A stretch of 64,000 bases of DNA from Psococerastis gibbosa (GCA_963971405.1 OZ020489.1:30592290-30656289); one strand, 5' to 3'. Positions 43,988-57,000 are shown, numbered from the stretch's first letter. Notes: generated by a model not told the origin, from the letters alone. Numbers and translations: made by a program.

Positions 43988-44355
43988 CCATTTCATTATA
44001 CATATAATTTTACTTCAATATATAATAATATATAATAGTATAAATAATAAATATAGATAAATACATCCTTCAGAGTTCAGAAGGATCTCACTCATTGCAG
44101 AAAGCTAGAGTGAGTACTATATAATGGTTTATTATTATTAATTATTATTAATTATATTTATATCTTGCAGAGCCACTGCACTATGATCGCTCGATAAGCG
44201 GAAGCTTGAGCGTGATAATGCTGATTAATAACAAATTGTTGTTCTCAATATATGCACCTTGTCCGGGGTTACCGGTCAAGGAAAAAAGTGAAAAAGTGAA
44301 GTGATTATTATTAAATAAATCTATACTACTTTTATGGCTTTGATATACTGTAGAT

Positions 44356-44600
44356 CAGTGGTTCCCAACCAGTGACGGTCTGCGGACCCCTCATACCGGC
44401 AATGTGTCGCTGCGGACCAGCACTTACATCTGCTGCAGCCAATTGGGAAAAACAAGGTAATGGAAATTCCCCAGAGGAACATGTTGCGTTGAGAGCGAGC
44501 AAATCCTCGCTCTCAACACAACAACAACGTCCAGGTATAAAGGTCAGTGTGCAGCCTTACTTATGTCACTGTGCTGTCAATATTTGAAAAGGAAACAAGG
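44356..44600 (+). mobile_element. hAT-like terminal sequence
   Basis: CAGTGGTTCCCAACCAGTG followed by GGTCTGCGGACCCC is the characteristic left end of many hAT transposons. I could not locate a matching right end (GGGAACCACTG), so the extent is a guess. Nothing in the interior resembles a transposase. Confidence 0.35.
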
Positions 44601-45266
44601 AAATCTGTCCAGGGTAACTAACTCACCCTAAAAACCCGTATGAATATTTTTATTACTAGATGAGTCGTATCCGTATATGGTAACTAAAATAATTTGAAGA
44701 GATAGAAATAAAGATAGCGGGAATGGAAAAATACCAATCGGAGGTCATCGAATCGACTGCGGGACCACATTATGTAGTTACCGTATTGTGAAATTCAGCC
44801 TAGCCTGGATACATAGCAAAGACATTCAACGCCTAACACTAGATGACCATCATTCCTGCGAGATAAAATTGTTAAAATTTGTTAAAATAATAATTTGAAA
44901 TTAAATTATAATTTTTGCTTCTTATTATTAAAATAAAAACAATCTTATAATAAGTTATAATAATAATAAGTTTAATTGAAAGAAGTAATAATTTAATTAT
45001 ATCTGTTATTTATATTGTTTGTCTGTGACAATGTTTACAAAATATACTTCGTTGTACTACTAAGATGGCGAATACAGTTATTGAGTTTAAAATATGAATA
45101 TTTTTATTTATCTAAAAACCATTAATCGAACCATGGCCTAACTCAAAAAGATCAACAATAGGCTACTTGACAGTTGTAACAATGAAATATAAAATATGGT
45201 AGGTTATAGGTTAACAATAATAAAACAATTGCATGAAAAAAATTGTAAATATGTATTTTTTTTAAT

Positions 45267-45797
45267 GTTGGAATTTATAGCTGTGGATACAAGAGCCGAA
45301 ACGCCGGCAGACATGGGTAACAAGAAAATGACGTCACATTCCGGATAATACCAAATACAAACACTATTGGCGACTACTCTGCAGCATCACAAATAATGTT
45401 GGGATTTTTAGCTGTGGATAAATGAGCCGAAACGCCGGCAGACATGGGTAACAAGAAAATGACGTCACATTCCGGATACTACCAATACTAACACTATTGG
45501 CGACTACTCTGCAGCATCACAAATAATTTTGAAATTTTTAGCTGTGGATACAATAGCCGAAATGCCGACAGACATGGGTAACAAGAAAATGACGTCACAT
45601 TCCGGATACTACCAAATACTAACAGTATACTGGCGACTACTCTGCAGCATCACAAATCATGTTGGAATTTTTAGCTGTGGATACAAGAGCCGAAACGCCG
45701 GCAGACATGGGTAACAAGAAAATGACGTCACATTCTGGATACTACCAAATACTAACACTATTGGCGACTACTCTGCAGCATCCCAAATAATGTCACC
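45267..45797 (+). repeat. Satellite array, four units of ~131 bp
   Basis: The phrase TAGCTGTGGATACAAGAGCC recurs at offsets of 131, 130 and 133 bp. Each unit also contains CAGACATGGGTAACAAGAAA, ATGACGTCACATTCCGGATA and GGCGACTACTCTGCAGCATC. Units differ at a few positions only. The array lies in the TLK 5' intron next to a family-H element. Confidence 0.92.
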
Positions 45798-45910
45798 TTC
45801 CGTAGTAGTGTCACCCCCTTTTTAATCATCAAACTTAAATTATTTTCCCCCCTACTAAATTACGCTTTTCTAGGAATAACAAAATATGTAAAGGGCCTAA
45901 AATAAATCAT

Positions 45911-46774
45911 AAGAACCGGTCCGAGTTCACTCGAACATGCTTTCCAATTTATCAAAATTATTAGATAGAGAAAATTAGTAATTTTATGGCAAATATTTTT
46001 CCTATGGTTAAATTTCCGATATCTCGGGGGGGGGGGGGCGGTTGTCCACCTGACGTCACTGGAAGTGAGGTAAATTCTCGATAGGTCAAACAAACACATT
46101 AATTACCACACAGCAATAATGGCAGGGCATGCAATGCATTTGAGCACGAATTTTCTATCATTTTTTTCAAAAAATAATTTTTTGGGCAAAACCAAATATT
46201 TTTTTGGGAAAGCAACCTATCCGGTTTCGTTACTCAATTTAACACCTAAAACATGCTTGAAGGTAGAAATCATCGATAGAAAGGTTTCGCATTTTTTAGT
46301 CATTTTTTCATTAAAATTTAGTTATTTTTATTTTTTTACCCCCAGAAGCAAACTATCAAGGGGCAAGCGACCCCCCGCATTTTGTCAACATTAATAACGA
46401 CTACAATCTACGAGAATTTAAAAGAAATCGTTGGAGCCGTTTTTGAGAAATAATTTTTTTAAACGTTTTTTTGGAGTTTTTTGAAAATAAAACCCCCCCA
46501 AATTGAGTTAGCCCCAAAAAAAAAAAATGGTCCCGAGGTATGATTTTTGTGAACCTACATGCCAAATTTCACTCAAATCCACCGAGTAGTTTGCCCGGAA
46601 ATCGACGAACAGACAGACCGACAGACCGACAGACCGACCGACAGACAGACATTTTGTAAAAACCACTTTTTTGGGTTCCTGGGACCTCAAAACGTGTAAA
46701 TCCGTTGAAATCTCGGAATCGAAAATTTCGACCATCACAAAGCTTTCCTTATACTACGTATAAATTGGAAAGCA
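45911..46774 (+). mobile_element. ~840-bp TIR element (family H), complete
   Basis: Left end TGCTTTCCAATTTAT at 45938, preceded by about 27 bp also shared by other copies (AGAACCGGTCCGAGT). Right end ATAAATTGGAAAGCA at 46774. It contains a run of 13 G (46026-46038) followed by GTCCACCTGACGTCACTGGA, the AACTATCAAGGGGCAAGCGA block, and a GACAGACCGACAGACCG-type microsatellite. Confidence 0.7.
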
Positions 46775-47090
46775 ATAATGCATTAAAACAGATTTTCAAC
46801 ATTGTCAAGTAGCCTATTCAACCCTATCGTTTTTAATATGCATTAAAACACTGGTGGAATCAAAGTGGTAGCTCGTGGGTCAATTAATTTGAAAACTATC
46901 CTTAAGTAACGGACACTAGTAAAATACAGCAGACAGTACCTTTGGTAGAGAACTGGTGTTTGAAACAGAGGTTTAAAATTCAGACTCGATATGAACGGGA
47001 AAATTATCCTCCACAGCTCCGTCCTGACATATTATGGCAAAGCCACATGGCATAGTCAGGACGGAACTTAATGGGTACATTAGGGGTCTA

Positions 47091-47310
47091 CACAATATCG
47101 GTGTTATCGAGTTAGAATTTTGTAATATTTAAATTTATTTGTATTATACATTATGTCATAAGAAATTACCGTAAAAAATAAAAAAATTGAATAACCAAAA
47201 TAACCAAAAAATATATATAAGCAAACGTGGCACTAGAATGTAGTTCTGCCACTTTCTTTAGAACAGTGCCACACTGCCACGAACATCGTGACTACTACCA
47301 CGCTAACTAT
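47091..47310 (-). mobile_element. Partial copy of the TAGGGGTCTT MITE
   Basis: Starts TAGGGGTCTACACAATATCG and carries GGTGTTATCGAGTTAGAATT, then GTGGCACTAGAATGTAGTTC and CCACTTTCTTTAG. The last two are the inverse of internal sequence at 40290-40345. One end is missing. Confidence 0.55.
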
Positions 47311-48171
47311 TAAGTCTTAATTTCCTCTATCTTGGTGGAATTGGACGCTTATGATGATGGAGAAGCACGAGGAAAAATAAAAATAGTGTTATCATACATA
47401 AATAAACAAACTCGTAAATAATGTCAGATTCCATTATTTTAATGACACATACTACTAAGCTATGTTCAGTGCTCTATCCTCAGCGTAAAAACAGACACCT
47501 AGGCAGAGGCACCCATAATTTATACATATACAGTAATTATACGTTAAGTATATTCTGTCACCAAGACAGTACATCCTAAATTATTTCAAAGTCCAAATAT
47601 GGAAAAGCCAAAGGTTAGAATCTGGCCAAGGTGGTGACTAATCGTGACCATCACCAAACAAGTCCATTCTGTAAAGTCTTAGCTCTCTATAAAGCAGGAG
47701 CGTAAGCTCATACTGTGACCTCGTTATCATATGCAAATGCAACCAGCCATTGACGCATTACAGACAAAAATAAAAGCCAACCCTATCCAGCCACGCAATT
47801 GCTAGAGCCCATACGCATTGATGCGTCTTGAAAACACTGCGTTCAAACATCATTCATAGGGACTTTTCATGTAGAAATTACATTAATTATACTGGACCCA
47901 AGGAAAATTAATTAAGTAATCCAGGAATTGCGAAGCACTGCTAAGTAAATAGACACTATCTGTCATGTGGAAAAATGAAATTAAATCTTGCCTTTCCAGC
48001 AGTAAAACAAGTCTGACGCTGAAACACGCGCACGCAAATTGAACACCAAAGTTATTACATAAGAGAAGCTGTTTTTTTTATTTTTTTCGAAACCAGTCGG
48101 CGCCTTTTGTGGCCCCTAACTGCCTTTTGCTTATTGAAACCTTCATCCTTCCTTTTTATTAGTTATTTATT

Positions 48172-48412
48172 TAAGGACTTCAAGGACCCATGCCTACTTA
48201 TAGTGGGCCCATAGGTCCCTTGTTCAATGCCAACGACCCAATGGAGACATTATTTGTATTTTTCCGTATGCATTTTTGGCCATTAGCAAACTGGTATACC
48301 TTCTCGATGTCAACCTACACCGGCTAGAAGTCATAGTGGACAAGCTGAGACAAGTTTACCATTGACGCAATGAAACAGGCGAAAGTATGGCTTAACCAAG
48401 TACAGATACGAG
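48172..48412 (-). mobile_element. SINE-like repeat with A-tail, copy 2
   Basis: Same unit as 3944-4187 and 53869-54117, sharing TTTACCATTGACGCAATGAA and CCAAGTACAGATA. The T-rich side here is short. Confidence 0.55.
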
Positions 48413-49309
48413 TCTCACTTTTCCTAAGCTCAGTTAGCTGTGTCAGCTCCTGAACAAAGTCCTATTTTTACTTGCAAACTTGCCAACCCCTGACTCTGTT
48501 CTGCACATTCTGACAGGTTTTTTTCAACCTCCATCGTGTACAGGGTCATATTGACCATCGATGCAGGATGCACACTATTCAGATTGCTCACTTTGAAAAG
48601 TTGCTGCAAGTCAGAGATTCCAACAAAATTCCACAACCTAACTATACTGATGGTCAAAGCAGGCATAGCATATTGTCTCTACTCGGAGTAGCTCACTTCC
48701 TTGGGCCTGGAATTAAATTAAATTAAATTAAAAATTATATTTTGTGCGATAGCACTGGTATATGAACTATAGGGCACTTGTCGGCGCTAGTAGTGAACCG
48801 CAATTAATAATAGTAAATATGCCAGGGTCAGATTTGGCCACGGGGCCCCCACACAAAAAGACCCCCACAAACAGATATTTAAATTTTTTTAGAATAATTT
48901 TAAAACGTTTTTAAAAATTTAAATACAAAAATTGGCGGGATGAAGGAAATTTTAAGTTTTGTTATGTTGTCGAACTGGCAATGCAAAAAGGAATTACAAT
49001 AAAAAACAAAGAAATTAATAATGTCAATGAAAACCTTTTAAAACGTTCAAGGCTATTAATTTATCTTGTAAGTTTTTATTGCTTTGATATTCACTCAAAT
49101 CGGCCCTAGACTGGCCTACAACATAGATAGGCTCCCACAATATTCCGGCCTATGGGCCCCCACATGTCCAAGTTTGGCACTGAGTAATGCTGCAAATCAG
49201 GGATTCCAACAAGAAACACTGTTTCTAAAAGCTACGACTATGACCAGAGCCGCTATAATAAAATCGTAGTGAATTAACACTTGGAACTAATTTTGTCAGA
49301 TCATGGGTC

Positions 49310-49972
49310 AGACCAACACATTACCACTCAGCAATACTAGCAGGGCGCGCAATGCATTTCAACGTGAATTTTCTATCATTTTTTCAAAAAAACATTTTTT
49401 CTACAAAACCAAATACTTTTCTGGGAAAGCAACGTGTCCGGTTTCGTTACTCAATTTAACACCTAATACATGCCTGAAGGTAGAAATCATCGATGGAAAG
49501 GTTTCACAGAAAAATTATTTTTTAGTCATTTTTCATTAAAATTTAGTTACTTCTATTTTTTTACCCCCAGAAGCAAACTATCAAGGGGCAAGTGACCCCA
49601 CGCATTTTGTCAGCATTAATAACGACTACAATATATGTGAATTTAAAAGAAATCGTTGGAGCCATTTTGGATAAATAATTTTTTAAGACGTTTTTTTTTA
49701 GTTTTTTTAATATAAAACCCTCCCAAATTGAGATAGCCCAAAATTTAAAAAAATGGTCCCGAGGTATGATTTTTGTGAACCTACATGCAGAATTTCATCA
49801 AAATCGACTGAGTGGTTTGCCCGGAAATCGACGAACAGACAGACAGACATTTCGTAAAAACCACTTTTTTGGGTTCCTGGGACCTCAAAACGTGTAAATC
49901 CGTTGAAATCTCGGAATCGAAAATTTCGACCGTCACAAAGCTTTCCTTATACTACGTATAAATTGGAAAGCA
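49310..49972 (+). mobile_element. ~840-bp TIR element (family H), 5'-truncated
   Basis: Begins inside the element (GACCAACACATTACCACTCA) and runs to the 3' end ATAAATTGGAAAGCA. It is very similar to 45911-46774 where they overlap. Confidence 0.65.
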
Positions 49973-50852
49973 ACAATTTACCCACCAAAACGAAGGATTC
50001 AACGAGGAATAAAATTAGCAAATGCAAAGATGTAATAGGACGCAAGCCGCAAATAAGCAACGCCTCCATAGGCCCCGAAACTTTTTGTCATTCTCTCATT
50101 AGCCACTCAATACATCATTCCGGGCCCCCGGAACTATTTTTAGAACACTTTAGGTCAAATCGCTGCAATGGGGAATTGGCACGCACAAAACCAGTAAAAG
50201 AATAGCCGACTCACTTGGCAAGTTCATTATCACTGTTTTCGCGCCCAGTCGTTTCAAATAAGCGAAGATAACTTCATTTAATTAGGTTCATATTTTATTT
50301 TTTATTTCATTAAAAAGTGTCGGCTAAAATATGCACACAATGTGTCATCCGGAAGAGCTAGAATATTGCAAAAAATTTAAAGTAGCATATTTACGTCTTA
50401 ACTGAATTAAACATTTAATTATTGCCGTATTGTTGTTGTTATTGTCTGTGAACACTTAAAAATGCCAAAAAAACAATAGCATGCATTTTCTCTATTTCGT
50501 TTACATTTTTAACCCCGATCGGAGATCTGTCGTAACACAACACAATTAATTTATGGGAAATATTCATTAAATTTAAAAGCTATAATACGCCTGCCGAAGG
50601 AGAACTATTATTAACATTCGACACAAATGGCAAAACAGATTAAGAGCTAGATTCGCTTCACTAATGTGATCGTTTAGCAACATACTTAATTAATTTGGAA
50701 TGCGTGTTTTCTGTCTGAAACGCCAAAATAGCTGCATAATTTTTACTATTGACAACTATTATCATCTTAAGTATTTTATTTTCACATTCGCCCAAACTAA
50801 AAATAGCGCAGTAGACTACGATTGGAGCACGCATTCTGAATAGAATAATAAA

Positions 50853-51622
50853 AAGAACCGGTCCGAGTTTACTCGAACATGCTTTCCAATTTATCAATTA
50901 GTATAGGTAGATAGAGAAAATGAGTAATTTCATGGTAAATAATTTTCCTATGGTTAAATTTCGGATATCGTGGGGGGGGGGGGGCGTTGTCCACCTGACG
51001 TCACTAGAGGTGAGGTAAATTCTAGATAGGCCAGGGCACACAATGCATTTGAGCGTGAATTTTCACTAAGCCAAATAGTTTTTTGTGGAAGCAACTTGTC
51101 CGGTTTCGTTACTCAATTTAACACCTAATACATACCTGAAGGTAGAAATCATCGATAGGAAGGTTTCGCAAAAAAAATTATTTTTTAGTCATTTTTCATG
51201 AAAATTGAGTCATTTTTATTTTTTTACTTCCAGAAGCAAACTATCAAGGAGCAAGCGACCCCCCGCATTTCATTAACATTAATAACGACTACAATATATG
51301 TGAATTTAAAAGAAATCGTTGGAGCCGTTTTTTAGAAGTAATTTTTTTAGACGTGTCTTAGGAGTTTTTTTGAGAATAGAACCCCCCCAAACTGAGTTAG
51401 CCAAAAGAGGTATGATTTTTGTGAACCTGCATGCTAAATTTCATAAATATCGATCGAGTAGTTTGCCCAGAAATCGATGAACAGACAGAGCGACAGACAT
51501 TTCGTAAAAACCACTTTTTTAGGGTTCCTGGGACCTCAAAACGTGTAAATCCGTTGAAATCTCGGAATCAAAAATTTCGACCATCACAAAGCTTTCCTTA
51601 TACTACGTATAAATTGGAAAAC
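50853..51622 (+). mobile_element. ~840-bp TIR element (family H), complete but deleted inside
   Basis: Starts with the shared GAACCGGTCCGAGTTTACTC and TGCTTTCCAATTTAT, has a run of 13 G (50972-50984), and ends in ATAAATTGGAAAACA. A piece in the middle is missing relative to 45911-46774. Confidence 0.65.
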
Positions 51623-51780
51623 AAAAATTATCGCACTCTTTTGGTAAACGCCGCGTTTTTTAGTATATTATATTGTATATTAGAATTATGCGATTTTTTT
51701 TTATCTGTGATAAGATAATCATATTTTAATTTTAGGTATAAATCTATTATCTACTACTCTAGCAGTTATTATTAATCTCT

Positions 51781-51903
51781 TAACCTGGGATTAAAAATGT
51801 AGACAAAATAATTTTACACATGGGACAGTACTATTCAAAATTGTTTTGTTTACATTTTTAACCCCAAGAATAAGCTAATACTATACGGCTATAATAGGCC
51901 CAC
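51781..51903. mobile_element. Family-D MITE fragment
   Basis: CAAAATAATTTTACACATGG, GTACTATTCAAAATTGTTTT and ACATTTTTAACCCCAAGAAT match the 24669 and 56525 elements. The left terminal arm is missing. Confidence 0.45.
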
Positions 51904-52277
51904 AGTAAAATTAAACTTCAAGTCAAAACCATTCCGACAAACGATTTTATTGTTGAAATATGCCCGTAAAACAAAATTGCCCTTTATGCGGCTAATTTTT
52001 GGGATTTTACCCCCCCCCCCCCCCCCGCACAATATAACATAAACTTGGGAATAATATATATATATATATAATCTTTCCGGAATTTTTTTTTCTAACTTAT
52101 CCAATTTCTGGTTCTAACTACAGAGATCTATACTTTCTATCGCCAAGCGAGATCTAACAAGGCAAAGCATTGAGACCCAGCAGACAGCACACTGAGGAGA
52201 CACTTCATGGAACAAGTCAATGAATGACAATGACCAGATAAGGTTGGGAACGCAGAGGCAAACCCACACTCCCTTAC

Positions 52278-52920
52278 CAATATACAACACAGAGTCCCCC
52301 CCTTCACTCTTATCGATCGCGGCGCTCTATCCACCTTCAAACACGACTTTTTCCTTCTAAAATATTATACGTACATAATGAACATTCCAGCTCCCAAGCA
52401 ACAGCTATGTGCAGACCGCACAGGCAGGACACATCCAAATATCGGACTGGCAAGGACGTCCAAAACAAATATCTTGAATTACTTGACAATATAAATGCAC
52501 ACAACACACACACTCTCACTTCACAAATCCGCGGCTCCTGATCCGAAACGGCACAGAAAAATCACATTTAAAACACAATACTGTTAATCATTTGAGGCAA
52601 TATGTCGGCTCGGACGGACGACTGCCGTACTCTGATGGGACCGCTACACGCAAAACGGGCTCGATGTGAGCGAGCAATCCCTTCACTTGGACCGCTCTAC
52701 ATCTCACCATCAAACCAATCGCTTTCAACAATGTTAAAGACCGGAGCACGGGGGAGAGATATCTAATGTAATCTACCTATTTCCACCGCTCTTGTATTTA
52801 CACTGAAACGATAGAAAACTTGAAAAATATCAATATCTCCGCACTGTTGCCGAGTGAATTCCACTTCCTCGAGCGACGGGACGCGAGGCGCAAGATCACT
52901 AGTTCATCGTCAATTTGAGG
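52278..52920 (-). promoter_or_regulatory. Likely TLK 5'-UTR exon and promoter
   Basis: This block is richer in CpG than its surroundings (for example 52595-52690), shows no match to any repeat in the window, and on the minus strand ends in a good donor, ATTG|GTAAGGG, at 52278. TLK coding exon 1 begins with ATG directly at an acceptor, so an untranslated first exon upstream is required. This is the best candidate, 11.3 kb away. The transcription start is not determined. Confidence 0.45.
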
Positions 52921-53868
52921 ACATTGCAACTGCATTCTATAGTACCCACTCATCTAGGGCCGGCCAAAATAATACTATGTTTTAAGTGCCAAATCATCAT
53001 TTAAACCATTCATCAAGGTAATCAAACATGCAAATCTCTGTGCGTTATTTTGCCATCACTTTTAACTACTTGTGACAGTAATTCCGCCCAAACTGAAGTT
53101 ATTTATACATAGAAATAACGCAAATTTTATGTTCACCACATATGGTAAACAAGCTACCGATTAGTCACGTCAGATAGTAGCCTAAGTGTTTACTAATTTG
53201 GTTATCATTGTGTACACTAGAAAATTACTAGGTTACGATGAAAAATTTGATTGGACTACAAACTAACATAATTATTAAAAGACATGAGATTATTCATTTG
53301 AATTAAATTCGCTCTGCTGAAGCCACACAACAAATAAACGGTTTGTGGACATTAGGGCTTTATATTAGACAGGTATTGTCATCCGCCATGTTATATTCAT
53401 TATAAGTCTGGTGTATAAGCCAAGCATTGGGTGTTTACCCATTTAATATTTAGAAATTTATCATTGTTTATTTATTTATATTTGAAAAACGTGCTACCAA
53501 TTAGGGAAATATTTAATAAAAAATACTAAAACGTGTATTCGTTTTTTTTTTTCTCAATATTTTTCAATCTTTTACTTTTCTTACAATACTTATCATATAT
53601 GAAATATGGGATACAAAATGGCGGATGACAATACCCGGGTATATAGTGCCTTAGTGGATATGGTTCATATTTCCGGTTTCCATAAGAAACGGATGTATCG
53701 TCTATTTATTTATTTTCATTTTACCTGTCGAAATTTTACTTTAAATAGAAATTCATACATCTACACCGTTTGTGGTAGGTCATTGAGGTCATCTGTTATG
53801 GAATTTGGTATAACTCTGCATTTTTTATTTTTTTTTATTTTTTTTTTTATTTTTTATTTTTTTTTTTA

Positions 53869-54117
53869 CGGACTTTTCATGGACCAAGGCCTAATTATAG
53901 TGGCCCATAGGTCCATTGTCCAATGCCAACGACCCCGTGGATTTCGGACATTATTTGTATTGTTTCCGTATGAACTTTTGGCCATTGGCAAACTGGTATA
54001 CGTTCTCGATGTAAAGCTACGCCGGCTACAAGCGATAATGGACAAGCTGAGACAAGCTTACCATTGACGCAATGAAACAGGCGAGAACATGACTTAACCA
54101 AGTACAAATGCGAGTCT
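53869..54117 (-). mobile_element. SINE-like repeat with A-tail, copy 3
   Basis: The best copy. It starts next to a T-rich run on the plus strand (about 53820-53868), followed by ACGGACTTTTCATGGACCAA, and includes GCTTACCATTGACGCAATGA and AACCAAGTACAAATGCGAG. On the minus strand the T-run is a long poly(A) tail, suggesting recent retroposition. Confidence 0.6.
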
Positions 54118-54221
54118 TGGTATAACTTACTGAATTTGACAATCATGGCCAATTGGCCACATTAAAAAAAAAAAAAAAATCCAAATGCTAATCGGTGTGC
54201 AGAACACATAATTATGATAGG

Positions 54222-54418
54222 GTCTAGACTAGAGTTCTATATAAGAGAGATGGAACATTCGAATGTGCCAAAAAAAAATTTAAAAAATCTGGGGCCACTT
54301 GCTACGTCTATTCGATGAATGGTCAATGACGGAGACGTGGCGGGTGGCCCCAGAAATTCAAAATATATTTTTGGCGGAAATTAAATGTCCCATCTCTCCT
54401 ATATAGAACTTCTAGTCC
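54222..54418. mobile_element. Family-I palindromic MITE (complete)
   Basis: Left arm AGTTCTATATAAGAGAGATG and right arm CATCTCTCCTATATAGAACT are inverses; CTAGACTAG and CTAGTCCAG extend them outward. Inside, CTGGGGCCACTTGCTACGTC and GACGTGGCGGGTGGCCCCAG form a second inverted pair. Confidence 0.7.
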
Positions 54419-56524
54419 AGACATATCAATCCGCTATGGGGAAATAAAAACAGTTCATACACAATAATTGTAAGGTCTAGTAGTGAGGACTATTAGCCCT
54501 ATAACAATTTTCCCTGCCCTAAAACTAAAATTAAAAATTAAATAAAATATCAATATATATTATCAATCGTTAGGGATAGCGACACAAAAGGCAAAAACTC
54601 GAAGATAAATCATCTAATAATAGTGCTATTAGCAATTCCTGCAGATTCACGATTATGCAACCATGTTCACTTTTTCATGTCAACAAGTTTAGCGAAAATA
54701 ATGGTTCTTGTGGGCAAATCATGTAAATATTTTGCATTTATCAGGTAGATGACTCCCAGCGAGCATCGGTGCAACAGCATTCTAACGGGACTCGTTTATT
54801 TACACGCCATAAACCGAAAACATGGAACTGCTATTATGCCGTATTTGTTAACATTTTAAGCACGCCTGCTCCTACAGCAGACCCTCTACTACTAAATATG
54901 TCACAACTGTAATAGACAAACTAATTAAAAATTCATTTAAACTACAATGCAGTCCTCGAAGGAACCAAATTGGGAGGGGAGGGGGTAATCAGCATGCACA
55001 TCAACATTAGTGCAAGTAGAGCCATAATATGAATAAGTACTCCTTAATTTTGAGCAGGGGTTACCAAACAAGGAAGCAAGGATTGTCCAAATAGGTCAAC
55101 AATGAGCCCGATGACTAACGCATATTATTATGACGATGTCAAGAGACGCACCCCTTCAACTGGCCCCAACTATAGCAACGCGACCCCAGGGGTGGCCAAA
55201 AAATCCGAAAACCCATTGACCATACTATCGTTCGTAGACTCATTGTAGACGGTTCAGCCGTGTACGAAATGTAGGGGCTCAGTGCCGCAACCTGATGAGA
55301 ACCACAAGACTCGCTCGGCACATGGGCCCTTCTCGCCCGCATTCGCAAGGAAAACGTGAATCTGGGCATTAGGTCCTCGATGAGAGGTTCAGCGTACTCG
55401 AGAATTGATTTTGTAGAGCTGAAGGCGTTTGCTATTTGCATTGCAAACAGGCTTGTTAGTTCCTTGAGTTGTCATGCGAGACCTTTTGAGTCTTCAACTG
55501 TATTAAATTTAACTATGACAACCCCTGCAGAATAACCTTCTTCGGGCGCTACAGCTCATGATGTACTCTGACTTGCTTTAACAAAATTAATGCATTCCAT
55601 TATTCTCGGCTTCAGTCAGAGCAGCACTGGGCGGCGTTAAACATTCGGTGCGGATAGACTTCATCACCTGAGGTCTAGGTTTGTCCTTATACTGCTGAGA
55701 TAAAAGTTAAGAAGATTTATTCCCAATTACATAATGAACGAAGGTATAAATGATTTAGCTAACTTTTAACCAAATTGTGCCATTGTATCCCCCCCCCCCC
55801 CACACACACACACACGTACACAACTGTGGAAGCTATGTGTTAGGGTGATCTCGAGCGAGAACTACTTCGTGTTGGTCCCGAGGGCAAACATTTGTGGCAC
55901 CCTTATAAAATAAAGTTGCCAACTATCAAAAATATTTGTCTCTAAGGCTTCAGTCAAAAACCTCAAGAAATAAATATTCTGCAATATTTTTCTTTATTAT
56001 TATTAAGTCATATAATACTTATTACTTCAAAGATAAGTTCACTTTCTTATGCCTCTTCTGCATTTTTGGGATCATACATGATAACATTAAATATACTTAA
56101 CATTTTAAGCGGATGGATTAAATGTTCCCCAATTTCATTGATTTCTAAATCGAGTTATTATCATACTTTGCACCAGTTTTTTCATTAAACTCCGCATTTT
56201 TAGCAACAAATAACTGTAGCTAAAAATCCCTATAAAAAAATCCACTTATTTACACTATAAATTTGGTAGGAAACCCTTAAGTAGGCAACCCTTTGTGAAA
56301 AAACAATTTTCACCAGTATTTTAGTGCTTTGGTAGGTTTAGGATAAATTGTGGCCCACAGATAATTTTTAATGCCAGATGATCAAAGCGACTCTTTTAAC
56401 TTAGACACCAATGTGTCAAATTATCCTCGGTGATCGAAAACGGGAATCCTATTGTTTAAACTAAGGTTCAACATCCAAACCACAATCCATTAACACATCT
56501 CCAGCAGCCTGCAGCCTGATCGAG
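54419..56524. other. Intergenic, no gene recognised
   Basis: The minus-strand open frame at 55139-55441 lies in a locally GC-richer block and could be a scrap of a transposase or other coding sequence. I see no motif that identifies it. A C13-(CA)n microsatellite lies at about 55788-55815. Confidence 0.35.
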
Positions 56525-56790
56525 GCGATTATAATACCGGTATTTATTTAATCCCCTGGTAATAAAAATGTAAACAAGATAATTTTATAATGGAAAGTGT
56601 TATTCAAAATTTGTTTGTTTACAGTTATAATCCTAGGGTATTTATTTAACCCCGGTATTTACTTAATCCCCTGGTATTAAAAATTTAAACAAGATAACTT
56701 TATATTGGAAAGTGCTATTCAAAATTTTTTGTTTACATTTTTATTACCAGGGGATTAAATAAATACCGGTATTATAATCGCCATGATCAG
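56525..56790. mobile_element. Double family-D fold-back element
   Basis: The outer arms GATCGAGGCGATTATAATAC and GTATTATAATCGCCATGATC are inverses. Between them the unit with CCCCTGGTAATAAAAATGTA and GGAAAGTGTTATTCAAAATT is present twice, so one element seems to be inserted in, or recombined with, another. Confidence 0.65.
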
Positions 56791-56877
56791 GCTGGTGCAC
56801 CGCTGAAGCCAGACAGGTATTTATTCACTCCCTCTAGCCAACAACGCAACTTCTGACCGTGTGCAACACTATACAGC

Positions 56878-57000
56878 AGTGGTTCCCAAACTGCGACAAC
56901 TCGCTAGGGGCACTTTTAGAATTAGACTATATATAAAGAAAATAACGACTCCGATTTATAGGAGACGTCATGTTCTTTAAGTTTGAATTTGCCGCGTTTC
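56878..57000 (+). mobile_element. hAT-like terminal sequence
   Basis: CAGTGGTTCCCAAACTGCG is a typical hAT end. No opposite end was found, so the extent is arbitrary. Confidence 0.3.

Noticed and set aside
45267..45797. CRISPR-like array
   Set aside because: The repeats are whole 131-bp satellite units in tandem without unique spacers, in a eukaryotic intron.
49903..50205. 100-codon plus-strand open frame, and similar ones at 46119, 49303 and 51431
   Set aside because: They fall across the non-coding family-H elements and are not conserved as proteins among copies.
55139..55441. Minus-strand open frame as a hAT transposase fragment
   Set aside because: I looked for dimerisation-domain and RW/H-type motifs and could not find any. 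The nearby hAT-like end at 56878 is not enough.
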